A stretch of DNA of 64,000 nt from JBFJKD01 sp041600415 (GCA_041600415.1 JBFIKF010000005.1:293866-357865); one strand, 5' to 3'. Positions 53,038 through 63,859 are shown, numbered from the stretch's first letter. Translations and numbers: made by a program. The notes: generated from the sequence alone by a model not told the origin.

Positions 53038-53942
53038 ATGTGCTGGTTTTACCACCCCTGCCAAATGCACCACTCAAATACCCTGGGTAGATTTAAACAA
53101 CTTCCCGGCTAAGCGGTCTTGTTATCGATAGGAGATTATTCCTCGATGTGTATACGCTCAGCTAATAACTCAAATATTAATAGACTAAATCGAATTAAAT
53201 TGACTGTTTATTCCATAATTAGCCACAAATTTGGCGGGCAGTTCAACATTCAATTTAAGAGTAATACGTTCACTATGACTATCAATAAGTTGAAAATACA
53301 TGTTTAGAAAATTAACGAGCTTCGCGCCCGTCGTCATTTCGGATCCATCACCACAACACTCAATAGAAGTTGGTATCGAACTAACGCGTAATGAAAAAAA
53401 TAATAGTTGACACCTTGCAAAATTGAGCTACCTTCTCAGGAAGAAAAAATCAACAACAAGCCACAGGGTAGTGTCGTTGTGTCAGCGCTCGTTGTCAGTC
53501 TACTTACCATCGTCGGCAATCACTGCTCGTGTGATTGCAACTTCCTGTTAATTTGTACGCCAAATCAACGCGAGACAACGTTAGGTTTGGCCGCCTGCCA
53601 GAAAGCTCCTAACTGGCATATCGGACTGTTTTTGACCACTCTGCCCTAAGTTTAAACCGCTCAATTCAGGGACGAACGATGTGTGTAACTCATAAAATAA
53701 CGGCAAAATTAGATCGGTGGTTTTACTCCCGTTTAAGTCAAGCGCCCACGGTTTGGCGCAGCGATCTATACCCGTTGCTTTGCTTCCTTCTTGTGTCCGT
53801 CGCGAACCGGATCACCGCTACTCCGATAAGTCAGAAATCTAGCAGCATCAGCGCTACTGCGAGTCAAAAAATCTTAAATTTACCAAACGTAGTTGGCCCT
53901 CTGTGTTGGCTAGGTGGCCCGTTGACCATAAGGATATAGGCC
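53038..53942. other. Gene-free boundary between core block and Rhs locus
   Basis: About 900 AT-rich bases. Three frames of 60-86 codons occur (53119-53307, 53407-53649, 53679-53939) but none has family-like sequence. The last has a start with AGGGACGAACG before it and one hydrophobic stretch, so a small exported protein there cannot be fully excluded. An inverted pair GTTAGG/CCTAAC lies near 53580-53615. The promoter of the giant gene must be in the right part. Confidence 0.5.
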
Positions 53943-56900
53943 ATGAATAACCCAGCCGTTATCGCTAATCGACACACAAGTAAATTATTACGACTAGCTT
54001 TGTGTTTAGGTTTGTGCGGAATTTTCATAGCCAGTCCTGCCCGGGCCGCAGTGGTTTTTAGCGACGATTTCGAAACGGACAAGGGCTGGACAGTAAATCC
54101 GGCTGGGACCGATACCGCGTCCGCCGGGATTTGGGAGAGATCGATACATATTTCAAATTCAGGAGGTGCCCAGCTCGCACCAAAAAGCGGCAGTTATAAT
54201 TTAGTAACGGGGGCGTCCTCGGGTAATGACGTTGATGGGGGAATTACCAGTATCCGCTCACCAGCAGTTGTTTTGCCAACTCTGGTCGGTACTGAATCAC
54301 TCGAGTTGTCTTTTTGGTATTACATGACACGGCATATGTCGGCGGGGGTGAATGACTATCTTCGCATAACGCTGGTCGGCACTGCATCCAGCACAGTTAT
54401 TTTCGAGCTTCTGGGCAATGGAAAAAATAATGCCCCCCAATGGACGACGCTGACGAGCGTTATTGATGCTTACGCAGGCGATAGTGTCTATGTGTTAATC
54501 GAAGCCGCCGATGGGGGATCCGATTCCTCAATGGTCGAGGCGGGAATAGACGATGTCCAAATCAGTAAACTGGGTGCGACTAGCCTGCCACCCGAAATAA
54601 GTATCACAACACCGCTGGATGGGGCCACCTATTCACAGGGTGATGCCATTGCATTTGCCGCAACGGCAACTGATGCGGAAGATGGTGATATCAGCGCCAG
54701 CATTCAATGGAGTTCCGATCTTGATGGCGCCTTTGGAACTGGGGCCACGCTGAATGTAACCACGCTGTCGGCAGGTACCCACACCATTACCGCTAGCGCC
54801 ACCGACAGCGACACAAATACAACCACGGCAACAATATCAATCAACGTCAACGTCCTAAACGTGCCGCCAGTCGCGGTCGACGACGCGCTGCAAACGTTGC
54901 AGGCGGTGCCGGTGACTGCCGCAGTAACGGCAAACGATACCGATGGTAACAATGATGCCCTGACCATCAACGCGGTAACACAAGGCACTAACGGCGCGGT
55001 GACCTTTACCGCCACCGAGATTACTTACACGCCAACGGCCAATTTTGTTGGCAACGATTCATTTACCTACACCATTGACGATGGCAATGGGGGAACCGAT
55101 ACCGCGACTGTGTCTGTGCAGGTTTTTGAAATCGCCGAAGCACCAGTCTTTTTCGATGACTTTGAAACAGACAAAGGTTGGATTGTTAATCCTTATGGCT
55201 CGGACAACGCGCAAGATGGCGCCTGGGAGCGAGCTATTCCTCAGGGGACAACAAAAAATGGCGGCAATGTTCAATTGGCCACAACTGTAAGTGGTGTTTA
55301 CGATTTAGTGACCGGCGCATTGGCTGGTAATAGATCGAAGGATAACGATGTTGACGATGGCAATACCACCATTCGTTCTCCCGATATCGTGTTGCCCGCG
55401 CTATCCGTCGCTGAAGCACTACAACTAAAGTTCTCATTTTACTTCGCACACATACCGGATGACCCGGATGACTCCAATGGTGAATATTTTAAAGCCACGC
55501 TGGTAGGCACTACTGGCACCCAAGTGTTATATCAGGAAATGGGGGGGCAGCAGGACGATTTTGCGAGTTGGGAGGAATTTAAGGGGTTAATCTCATCATT
55601 TGCGGGCGATACGGTGTATCTACTGGTTGAGGTGCGGGAAGATAAAGGGTCAGATAACAATATTATTGTAGAAGCCGCCCTCGACGATTTCAGTATTGTT
55701 AAATTAGTCGCCGCCAATCAACCACCGCAAATCAGCGTGACCGCGCCGGCGGGGGGCGCAACCTACACCCAGGGTGATACGGTTGATTTCGCCGGCCTGG
55801 CCACCGACGACGAAGATGGCGATATTAGCGCCAATATTCAGTGGAGTTCCGATCTCGACGGCGTACTCGGTACCGGTGCCTCAATATCCAGCACAACCCT
55901 CAGCATTGGCAGTCACACCATTACCGCCAGTGTCACCGACGCGGGTAGCAAAACGGCATCTGCAACGCTGTCCATCATTGTTAACGGCACACCACCCGGG
56001 GTTCCCGGCCCCATTACCGGGCCGACGACGGACGACGATGGCGTGTATTCCCTGGCGTGGACCGCGCCAGTTGAGGCCCTTACCGGTTACCGCCTGGAAC
56101 GTGATACGGGCACAGGGTGGGTTGAGGTCTATCAAGGCACGGCTCTTACTTACAACGCCAATCTTGTGCAGGAAGGCGCACATCAATACCGTGTTCAGGC
56201 CTGCAATGGTCCCACTGCTTGCAGCCCCTGGACCGCCACCCACACCACTACCGTCACCTTCCCACCACCGCCCACGTTGTCGGGGAGTGCGCTCAGTGGC
56301 CCCGCGACCAGCGAAAACGGTATTTTCACACTGGCGTGGCAGGCGGCAACAGGCACCGTCGACGCCTATCATCTGGAACGCAACACTGGAGCTGGCTGGG
56401 TAGAAATTTATTCGGGCAGTGCGTTGAGTTATGGCGAAAGCGGTTTGACCGATGGCATCTACAGCTATCGTGTGAGGGGTTGCAATTTAGGTGGTTGCGG
56501 CGCCTGGAGTAATACCGTTGCAGTAACTGTTGCCTTTCCCGCCACCGTGCAAGCTGCCCCCGCACCCTACGTAGCATCCCCGGCCATGGTTCCCGCCGAG
56601 GATATTACGGCTACCGATAAAGTTGGCGCCAGCGCGGGCAGTTTCCGCGTGGACGAAAGCGGCGCGGCCACCTACAACATGCCGATTGCGACCGTGGCTG
56701 GTACGGCAGGCGTCGCGCCGCAAATTAGCCTCGATTATTCCAGCCAGGGGGGTAATGGTTCCGTGGGGCTGGGCTGGTCCATCGGCGGCTTGTCGGGTAT
56801 TACCCGTTGCCGACAAACCCTGCACCAGGACAACAATCCCATGCCTCTCGGCTGGAATACCGCCGACCGCTTCTGTCTGGATGGTCAGCGCCTGTTAGTT

Positions 56901-59900
56901 GTGTCCGGCACTTACGGTTCCGCAGGGTCCACCTACAAAACCGAAATCGACAGCTTTGCCAAAATCACTGCCGTGGGCGGCAGTGCGGGTCACCCGGATT
57001 ATTTCACTGTGGAACGTAAAGACGGCTCCACCACCTGGTACGGCTATCCCGGCACCACCAGCGCCGAGCACAAGGCGCGCAACGCGGACGGCACCGTAAC
57101 CACCAACGTGCTCACCTGGGCGATTAATAAATTTCAGGACAGCGTCGGCAATTTTATTATCTACGGTTACGACGACGATAGCGCCGGACATCGCATCAGC
57201 TACATCCGCTACGCCTTCGGTGCCAACACCAGTTGGACCGCCCACGCTGCGCGCATCGAATTTACCTACGCCGAGCGCCCCGATGATATCAGTGGTTACG
57301 TCGCGGGTTATCAATTCAAAACTAGCAAGCGGTTGTCCGCGGTTAAATCCTACAGCGGTGCCACCCTGTTGCGCGAATACAAACTCACCTACAAAACCGG
57401 CGGCGTGAATGCCCTGTCCAAGCTGGCCAGCATTCAGGAATGCGTCGGTTCTAATTGCTTACCCGCCACCAACTTTACCTGGGCCGAGCCGCAGTTGGGT
57501 TTTAGTGCGACGGCGGCGGGCACCATTAACCTGAGCCCCAAAAATGACCGGGGTGTGTTTTCCTACAAGCCTGCCGATATCAATGGCGATGGCAATATGG
57601 ACCTGGTGTGGCTGGAATGGGACCAGGATGGTAGCGATACGGACCATCAACTGAAATACGCCTTATCCGATGGCACCAAATTGGTGAACGCAACATTTGA
57701 TAATGGTGCTGGCGAAGTGACGTTTGGCGAAGATGTCGGTGAAGCCATGAAGCTGGAAGTTATCGACTACAACGCCGATGGTCGTCAGGATGTGATTCTC
57801 TACAACGGTCGTAGTGGGCAGTGGAAGGTGCAGTTGGCGAAACCGCAATCGGACGGTAGCTGGAAGCTGGCTCGTGATCGAATTGATACAGGGATTACGA
57901 TCAAAGAAGCCACATGGAGAGATTTAAATTCTGACGGCTTGGTGGATGTATTTTACAAACAGCAAATTGATAATCAATATTTTGCGTATTCCCGTAAACT
58001 GCAAATAGATACCAGTAAGCCAACTACCTCAGACACTTACTACAAATTTGGTGTTATTGAGCAAATCAATTTAGTTGGCATTGATCCGTATTGGTTAAAG
58101 CCAGAGTGCATAGCAGACTTTTCCGGTAACGGTAACGCGGATTTGTGTACCTTTGCTGTTACCGCTCTAATACCTGGAGATTTATCTAGCCTTGCGCAAA
58201 AAATTGGTGTTTACACGGTTGACGCCAACAAACAGGCAACGCTTTATGGCGAGGTAATATCTCCAGGTTTGTTTGGTATTGCGAAAGAATCCCATGATGT
58301 AAACGGTGACGGCCTGTCAGATTTAATTCGATATATTAAACGACCCGACGATAATGGTGGGACTTATCATGATTTGTACTTTAATTTGAATTTCGGGGGA
58401 GCATTTGGAGCTGCCCAGTTCATCGGGACTCTCGGTCAAGAGGCGAGTAGCAAACCTCTAACACCCTACCAGTTTTCCGATTACAACCACGACGGCTACA
58501 CCGATATTATCTGGCACGACACTGTTGCGAGCCAACTAAAAGCTAAACTCTGGAATCCCGAAACTAACGATTTCAATCCTGAAATCAATATCCGCGCCAC
58601 TAACGGAAAAAAAACCGAAGCTCACCAATTTATCGATGTGAATGGCGATGGGGTGCAGGATTATATCCATCTCGCTAGCAGTACTTTGTCAACTTATCTG
58701 GGCAAAGGCAGTAATCAGCCACGCAATATCATCACCAAAGTCACCAACGGCCTGGGCGCGGAAACCGCAATTACCTACGAGCCCATCAGCGACAGCAGTC
58801 ACTACGAAGGCGTAGATATTGCGGTGACCACAACCACGTCGGAGTTTTGTTTTGCCCCTGAATACTGCACCACCTTCACTTTCTCCGCTGCGGACACGGC
58901 AGGTTTTTACAGCCACCTTAACGGCCCCTGGCATTTACCGGCGGGCGCGCAGACTCTGGGTAAAACCAAACCGGTGCTAGAAATCAACGGCCCGATTTAT
59001 GTGGTTACGCGGGTGGATGGCACCGCGCCAGCGGCGGGGGCATCGCCCGGTGCGGTGACGCAAACCGCGAAGAGCGCCATCGAGTATTTTTACGCGGAGG
59101 CCAAGATACAGGCGTCCGGGCGCGGCTTTCTCGGCTTCGAAAAACTTAAAACCGTCGATATACAAACCGGCGTGGAGACCATCACCACCTACCGCCAGGA
59201 CTGGCCGTTTATTGGCTACCCGCAACGCACCGAGGTGTACTCCGCCAGTGGCGCCATGTTGAGCATGGCGGAGAATACCTGGAAGCTGAAAGGCTGGCTG
59301 AGTACCTGGCCCACCACCGCCACCAACAGTGGCAGCAAGACGCTGGGGCCGATCAAACCCTATATCGACAAGGCGGTAGAAAAAACCTACGACCTGGGTA
59401 ATGGCGCCCTGTTGCAGACCATTACCACCGATAGCGTGTACGACAGCTACGGTAACCCCACCAAAATTACCGTGACCACTGTGGGCGGTGGCGAGACCTT
59501 CAAAAAAGTGTCCACCAACACCTACGGCACCACCACCTGGGAGCAGGAAAAAGGCCGCCTGAGCCGGGCCGAGGTCGCCACCACCCGCGCTGGTGTGACC
59601 GCCACCCGCGTGTCCGGCTTTACCTACTTCACCACGGGTGCCTTAAAAGGCCTGCTGGCCACTGAAACCATCGAGCCGGACAATAGCGCCTACACGGTCA
59701 CCACCAGTTACAGCTATGATCAGTTCGGCAACAAGATCAAGGCCGCGCAAACTGCCGGTGGCGTCACCCGCTGCGATGTCAACACCGCCCAGTACGATGC
59801 GCTCGGCCGTTATGTGGACACCACCTGGGACTGCCTCGGCCGCAAAACCAGCGACGTAATCGCCCGCAACGAATACGGCGCACCGTTGGAGGTGGACACC

Positions 59901-62900
59901 TACATCGACGCCAACGGCCTTAACGCCGTCACCACCAACTACGCCTATACCCCCCGCGGGCTGCGTTACTTCGAAACCACCAGTAATGGCGCCTGGAGCA
60001 CCAGTACCCTGAAAACCTGCGCCAGCGGCGACAACTGCCCCACCGGGGCGGTGTACTTCGCCAAAAACCTCAGTGCCGGGGGCGGCGAGAGCCGCGAGTA
60101 CTTCGACAAACTCGGGCGCACCGTGCGCAGCGCTACCGTTGGCTTTGCTGGCGCCTGGGCTTACGCGGATACCGAATACGACAAACTGGGCCGGGTGCAG
60201 CACAAATCCGAGCCGTACTTTAGCGGCCAGCCCAAATACTGGAACAAGGTGCAATACGACATTCTCGGCCGCGTCACCCAGGCCACGTTGCCGGACAACA
60301 GCATCGCCACCACCGCCTACAACGGCTTTAGCACCACCCTCACCAACGACAAGGGCCAGCAGCGCACCGAAACCGTCAACGCCCTGGGCGAAACCGTGCA
60401 GGTAATCGACCATCTTGGCGGCAAAGTAATCTACGGCTACGACTTCCAGGGCAACATGACCAGCATGGTCAGCCAGGGCTCGCCGAGCAGCCCCCACACC
60501 ATCACCACCGCCCTCAGCTACGACCTGCTGGGGCGCAAAACCGCCATGGATGACCCGGACAAAGGGCAGTGGGCCTACACCTACAACGGTTTTGGGGAAC
60601 TCACCAGCCAGACCGACGCCAAGGGCCAGCGCAGCGCCATGGGTTACGACGGCCTCGGACGCATGGTCAGCCGGGTGGATTACCGCGCGGATAACAGCGT
60701 CGAGGGCAACACCGCCTGGGCCTATGACAGCGCCCCCAACGGGCTTGGGCAGCTCGACTTCGTCACCGACACCGTATCCGGCTACCTCAAGGCAGTGGAG
60801 TACGACAGCCTGGGCCGGGTCAGCAAAACCGTCACCAGTCTGGGGGTGGCCGGGGCCGACGGCGACCACTTCGAGAAAGTCACCTACGACCAGTTCGGCC
60901 GGCCCTTCCAGGTGTTTGACGCCGCCCGCAACGATGACTTTTATGACGACAACGGCGTCGAAACCCGCTACAACGCCTTTGGTTACCAAAGCGCCCTGGT
61001 GGATGCCGCCTATGTCAATGGCGAGACCCGTTCCGTCTACCAGGAAGTCCTGGCCATGGACGCGCGGGGTAACGTCACCAGCGAAAAACTCGGCAACAAC
61101 GCCACCACCAGCCGCACCTTCGACGCCCTCACCGGGCGCATCAAAACCCTGAGCGCCGACCACGGCATCACCGGCAACCTGCAAAACCTCAGCTACACCT
61201 GGGACACCCTGGGCAACCTCACCAGTCGCCTCGAACAGTCCGGTGCCAAAAACCTTAGCGAGAGCTTCCTCTACGACGGGCTCAACCGCCTGACCTCCTA
61301 CCAGGTGGCGGGACAGGTAGCCAAAACCCTCAGCTACGACAGCCTCGGCAATATCACCCACAAGTCTGACGTCGGCAACTACAGCTACGGGGCCGACAGT
61401 GGCACCGGACCCGGCCCCCACGCCGTGATCAGCGCCGGTGGCACCACCTACAGCTACGACGCCAACGGTAACAACACCAGTAGCAGCGATGGGCGCACCA
61501 TCGCCTACACCACCTTCGACAAGGCCGCGAGCATCGTCAAGGGCGGGCACACCACCACCTTCGCCTATGGGCCGGACCGCGCCCGCTACAAACGGGTGGA
61601 CAGCACGGCCAGCGAGGTCACCACCACCCTGTACATCGGCAGCGTGGAAAAAATCACCAAAGCCGACGGCAGCAAAGAGATCAAACGCTACATCGGCGGG
61701 GTGGCCATCATGACCCTGGCGCTGGACACCAGCGGCGCCACTCAGAGCAGTAACACCCACTACCTGTACAAAGATCACCTCGGCAGCCTCGACATTATCA
61801 CCGACGCCGCCGGGCAGATCGTGCAGGAACAGTCCTTCGACGCCTGGGGCCAGCGCCGCGACGCCGTCAACTGGCAGGACCTGCTCAGTGCACAACTCAC
61901 CGGCTTCAACCACAGCGTCACCACCCGCGGCTTTACCGGCCACGAGATGCTCGACGAAGTGGGCATCATCCACATGAACGGGCGCATCTACGACCCCAAA
62001 CTCGGCCGCTTCCTGCAGGCCGACCCGTTTATCCAGGAGCCCACCAATACCCAGAGTTTGAATCGGTATAGCTATGTGCTGAACAATCCGTTGAATGCCA
62101 CGGATCCGAGCGGGTATTTGTCGTTTACAGATATTATTGATGTGATTGTTATAGTGGCCAGTATTGTTATCGAGTTTTCGTGCGGGGGTTGCGGTGCCGG
62201 TTTAACCCTGTTTAATACTTACTTCACGTCAATACGCCCCATTATCGCTGGGTTAGAAGCGGCATATAATGCCTTCCATAACGGAAATGGGTTGCTTGGC
62301 CTGGCGAATTTGGGGCTGACGTTTTTTGGGGCGCCTGGCGGGGAAGGAATGGGCCCATTGGAGTTCGGATTGGGTCAAGCGAATGCGCGGGAAGCGAATT
62401 TGATGGAGGAAAATCAGGATCGGTCGAACAATCGGACAGCGCGACAAATAGCGGGATGGACTGTAAGCGACATCGACTCTAAATTCGCTGGGCCGGTGGA
62501 TACTACGGCGTTTAGGATAGCGTTGAATAGCAGGCCGGATGAAGATGCTAAAAAACGCAAGGAGAGGAGTGCACAAAAGGGCGCGACGTTTGCGGAACGA
62601 GCAAAAATATATAGAGGCATGCAAGGTAAGCTGGACGCAGCAGGTGTTGATACCGTATGGTTTGGCGTGGCTGCTGATTTAAATGAATTGTTCGCGAGTC
62701 GGGGACGGATGTTGGGGCCAGCGCATTCTTACATGAATGAGTTAGGGGTTTCGTTACTTGGGCATAATACGAAAATGTTTGATGCACTTATGTCTGGAGA
62801 TATAACATTAAGTGGACCGGCGTTAGATAATTTTCTTGTCGAAGGTGAGCAAATGCGTGTCCAGTCATTCACTGAAAGTAGGTATCCATCTGGAGTTCCT

Positions 62901-63083
62901 AGGTACGTATCTATTCCAATAAACGCAAGTTTCGCATATGGCCGTTATTTTATGAATGAAAACATAAAAATAGGGGTGGGGTATGTGGAGAGTATGTATA
63001 AGAAAAACTTTAATTTCTGGAAAACTTCACATCGAATCATGTTAGGTGAATCGATGATGTCGACTGAACGCGACGGAAGGTAG
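53943..63083 (+). CDS. Giant exported SpvB/FG-GAP/Rhs polymorphic-toxin-like protein
   Basis: 3046 residues; AAGGAT precedes the ATG. A Sec signal peptide ends SPARA (~36). Then come a jelly-roll-like domain (37-212, FSDDFETDKGW), an Ig/PKD-like domain (~216-308), a cadherin-like domain (~306-395), a second jelly-roll copy (~401-585), a second Ig-like copy (~593-685) and two fibronectin III domains (~686-875). The SpvB/TcdB-like N-terminal domain follows (~888-1180). Seven FG-GAP calcium loops such as DINGDGNMD and DVNGDGLSD fill ~1206-1595, then a long YD/Rhs repeat array (~1600-2600). The Rhs core is YKDHLGSLDIITDAAG ... RIYDPKLGRFLQADPF ... DPSGY (~2606-2725). The last 321 residues are an unrelated AT-rich tip with a hydrophobic stretch (DVIVIVASIVIEF). 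It resembles Tc/Rhs shell proteins that enclose a C-terminal toxin. Confidence 0.92.
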   Translation: MNNPAVIANRHTSKLLRLALCLGLCGIFIASPARAAVVFSDDFETDKGWTVNPAGTDTASAGIWERSIHISNSGGAQLAPKSGSYNLVTGASSGNDVDGGITSIRSPAVVLPTLVGTESLELSFWYYMTRHMSAGVNDYLRITLVGTASSTVIFELLGNGKNNAPQWTTLTSVIDAYAGDSVYVLIEAADGGSDSSMVEAGIDDVQISKLGATSLPPEISITTPLDGATYSQGDAIAFAATATDAEDGDISASIQWSSDLDGAFGTGATLNVTTLSAGTHTITASATDSDTNTTTATISINVNVLNVPPVAVDDALQTLQAVPVTAAVTANDTDGNNDALTINAVTQGTNGAVTFTATEITYTPTANFVGNDSFTYTIDDGNGGTDTATVSVQVFEIAEAPVFFDDFETDKGWIVNPYGSDNAQDGAWERAIPQGTTKNGGNVQLATTVSGVYDLVTGALAGNRSKDNDVDDGNTTIRSPDIVLPALSVAEALQLKFSFYFAHIPDDPDDSNGEYFKATLVGTTGTQVLYQEMGGQQDDFASWEEFKGLISSFAGDTVYLLVEVREDKGSDNNIIVEAALDDFSIVKLVAANQPPQISVTAPAGGATYTQGDTVDFAGLATDDEDGDISANIQWSSDLDGVLGTGASISSTTLSIGSHTITASVTDAGSKTASATLSIIVNGTPPGVPGPITGPTTDDDGVYSLAWTAPVEALTGYRLERDTGTGWVEVYQGTALTYNANLVQEGAHQYRVQACNGPTACSPWTATHTTTVTFPPPPTLSGSALSGPATSENGIFTLAWQAATGTVDAYHLERNTGAGWVEIYSGSALSYGESGLTDGIYSYRVRGCNLGGCGAWSNTVAVTVAFPATVQAAPAPYVASPAMVPAEDITATDKVGASAGSFRVDESGAATYNMPIATVAGTAGVAPQISLDYSSQGGNGSVGLGWSIGGLSGITRCRQTLHQDNNPMPLGWNTADRFCLDGQRLLVVSGTYGSAGSTYKTEIDSFAKITAVGGSAGHPDYFTVERKDGSTTWYGYPGTTSAEHKARNADGTVTTNVLTWAINKFQDSVGNFIIYGYDDDSAGHRISYIRYAFGANTSWTAHAARIEFTYAERPDDISGYVAGYQFKTSKRLSAVKSYSGATLLREYKLTYKTGGVNALSKLASIQECVGSNCLPATNFTWAEPQLGFSATAAGTINLSPKNDRGVFSYKPADINGDGNMDLVWLEWDQDGSDTDHQLKYALSDGTKLVNATFDNGAGEVTFGEDVGEAMKLEVIDYNADGRQDVILYNGRSGQWKVQLAKPQSDGSWKLARDRIDTGITIKEATWRDLNSDGLVDVFYKQQIDNQYFAYSRKLQIDTSKPTTSDTYYKFGVIEQINLVGIDPYWLKPECIADFSGNGNADLCTFAVTALIPGDLSSLAQKIGVYTVDANKQATLYGEVISPGLFGIAKESHDVNGDGLSDLIRYIKRPDDNGGTYHDLYFNLNFGGAFGAAQFIGTLGQEASSKPLTPYQFSDYNHDGYTDIIWHDTVASQLKAKLWNPETNDFNPEINIRATNGKKTEAHQFIDVNGDGVQDYIHLASSTLSTYLGKGSNQPRNIITKVTNGLGAETAITYEPISDSSHYEGVDIAVTTTTSEFCFAPEYCTTFTFSAADTAGFYSHLNGPWHLPAGAQTLGKTKPVLEINGPIYVVTRVDGTAPAAGASPGAVTQTAKSAIEYFYAEAKIQASGRGFLGFEKLKTVDIQTGVETITTYRQDWPFIGYPQRTEVYSASGAMLSMAENTWKLKGWLSTWPTTATNSGSKTLGPIKPYIDKAVEKTYDLGNGALLQTITTDSVYDSYGNPTKITVTTVGGGETFKKVSTNTYGTTTWEQEKGRLSRAEVATTRAGVTATRVSGFTYFTTGALKGLLATETIEPDNSAYTVTTSYSYDQFGNKIKAAQTAGGVTRCDVNTAQYDALGRYVDTTWDCLGRKTSDVIARNEYGAPLEVDTYIDANGLNAVTTNYAYTPRGLRYFETTSNGAWSTSTLKTCASGDNCPTGAVYFAKNLSAGGGESREYFDKLGRTVRSATVGFAGAWAYADTEYDKLGRVQHKSEPYFSGQPKYWNKVQYDILGRVTQATLPDNSIATTAYNGFSTTLTNDKGQQRTETVNALGETVQVIDHLGGKVIYGYDFQGNMTSMVSQGSPSSPHTITTALSYDLLGRKTAMDDPDKGQWAYTYNGFGELTSQTDAKGQRSAMGYDGLGRMVSRVDYRADNSVEGNTAWAYDSAPNGLGQLDFVTDTVSGYLKAVEYDSLGRVSKTVTSLGVAGADGDHFEKVTYDQFGRPFQVFDAARNDDFYDDNGVETRYNAFGYQSALVDAAYVNGETRSVYQEVLAMDARGNVTSEKLGNNATTSRTFDALTGRIKTLSADHGITGNLQNLSYTWDTLGNLTSRLEQSGAKNLSESFLYDGLNRLTSYQVAGQVAKTLSYDSLGNITHKSDVGNYSYGADSGTGPGPHAVISAGGTTYSYDANGNNTSSSDGRTIAYTTFDKAASIVKGGHTTTFAYGPDRARYKRVDSTASEVTTTLYIGSVEKITKADGSKEIKRYIGGVAIMTLALDTSGATQSSNTHYLYKDHLGSLDIITDAAGQIVQEQSFDAWGQRRDAVNWQDLLSAQLTGFNHSVTTRGFTGHEMLDEVGIIHMNGRIYDPKLGRFLQADPFIQEPTNTQSLNRYSYVLNNPLNATDPSGYLSFTDIIDVIVIVASIVIEFSCGGCGAGLTLFNTYFTSIRPIIAGLEAAYNAFHNGNGLLGLANLGLTFFGAPGGEGMGPLEFGLGQANAREANLMEENQDRSNNRTARQIAGWTVSDIDSKFAGPVDTTAFRIALNSRPDEDAKKRKERSAQKGATFAERAKIYRGMQGKLDAAGVDTVWFGVAADLNELFASRGRMLGPAHSYMNELGVSLLGHNTKMFDALMSGDITLSGPALDNFLVEGEQMRVQSFTESRYPSGVPRYVSIPINASFAYGRYFMNENIKIGVGYVESMYKKNFNFWKTSHRIMLGESMMSTERDGR

Positions 63084-63089
63084 AAAATT

Positions 63090-63497
63090 ATGAAAAAAAT
63101 GTTTGAAAACTATGCTTTTGTTCTATCGTTTACTACCATTGAAGTAATTATTTTTGTAGCGTTGTATATTTTACACGCTTTTATCTTCAAAGGATTTAGT
63201 TTTCCTGACTCCATGATTAAAGGTGGGTATGAGCTATTTTGGAGAGTAATGTCTTTGCAAATATTTATTCAAATCCTCTTTATTTTTATCGCATGTAAAA
63301 TTAATTATCAACGCGATATTATGATACTGTTAGGTGCTTTGTTAGCATTTTCTATTGCGAGTGTAATATCATTTTCTGATTTTTCATCAGTTTGGAGATT
63401 GATGAAGCTACCAACAAAAGAGACGCTTGGAGAAGGGTTCGCGATTAGTGTAAGCGTAATTTGTACCCTTATAATTTACAGAAATATTCTGAAGTAA
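63090..63497 (+). CDS. Four-span membrane protein, candidate immunity protein
   Basis: 135 residues starting 6 bases after the Rhs stop (AAGG upstream). Four membrane segments are read: FVLSFTTIEVIIFVALYILH, LFWRVMSLQIFIQILFIFIA, IMILLGALLAFSIASVISF and FAISVSVICTLIIYRNIL. There is no recognised family. The gene is strongly AT-rich, like the last kilobase of the Rhs gene and unlike the GC-rich Rhs core, the usual picture of a toxin/immunity cassette. A membrane immunity protein would suit a toxin acting at the inner membrane; this is inference. Confidence 0.72.
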   Translation: MKKMFENYAFVLSFTTIEVIIFVALYILHAFIFKGFSFPDSMIKGGYELFWRVMSLQIFIQILFIFIACKINYQRDIMILLGALLAFSIASVISFSDFSSVWRLMKLPTKETLGEGFAISVSVICTLIIYRNILK

Positions 63498-63534
63498 GAA
63501 AATCAATGAACCAATAGGAACCAGAATCAATGGA

Positions 63535-63585
63535 TCAATGGGGTCATATATGGACACGCCCCGTAAATCAACTACTGAACTCTTG
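63535..63585 (+). repeat. 51-bp direct repeat, copy 1
   Basis: Starts TCAATGGGGTCATATATGG and ends CTACTGAACTCTTG. It is identical over 51 bases to the copy at 63789-63839, and the two copies start 254 bases apart. It lies about 40 bases after the immunity gene. Confidence 0.95.
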
Positions 63586-63788
63586 GGTCGTTAATTTTTA
63601 ATCATACAACCCCGCATTTAATTCTTTCATTCTGATGTTGGCTTTCAAGCTGGCTTAATACAGGTAAAGATGAGCAGTCATATATTCGGCCCACAGTGAG
63701 ATCAGGGTAAGGATCTCTGGCCATGATGAAAACCGCACACCTGCACCTTATCAGACTCACGGTGCTTGCCACCTGAATCAAAACACAG

Positions 63789-63839
63789 TCAATGGGGTCA
63801 TATATGGACACGCCCCGTAAATCAACTACTGAACTCTTG
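63789..63839 (+). repeat. 51-bp direct repeat, copy 2
   Basis: Exact match to 63535-63585. A third, partial copy of its first 12 bases (TCAATGGGGTCA) follows at 63845, next to the IS3 end. The 203 bases between the copies hold no credible gene. The arrangement suggests a duplicated target or a leftover of an excised element. Confidence 0.95.
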
Positions 63840-63859
63840 AACAATCAATGGGGTCAGAC

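Noticed and set aside
53575..53620. GTTAGG ... CCTAAC resembling integron attC core sites
   Set aside because: The order of the two motifs is reversed compared with attC, and no cassette or integrase is seen.
53407..53649. Possible 80-residue protein before the Rhs gene
   Set aside because: No Shine-Dalgarno sequence, odd composition, no conserved element; kept only as part of the gene-free stretch.
59643..61973. A 776-codon open frame on the minus strand
   Set aside because: It lies fully antisense to the Rhs repeat region, is Gly/Val/Ala-rich without a family, and is explained by the GC-rich, repetitive codon use of the real gene.
63602..63844. 80-codon minus-strand frame between the 51-bp repeats
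   Set aside because: It starts inside one repeat, has no Shine-Dalgarno sequence and no recognisable transposase motif.
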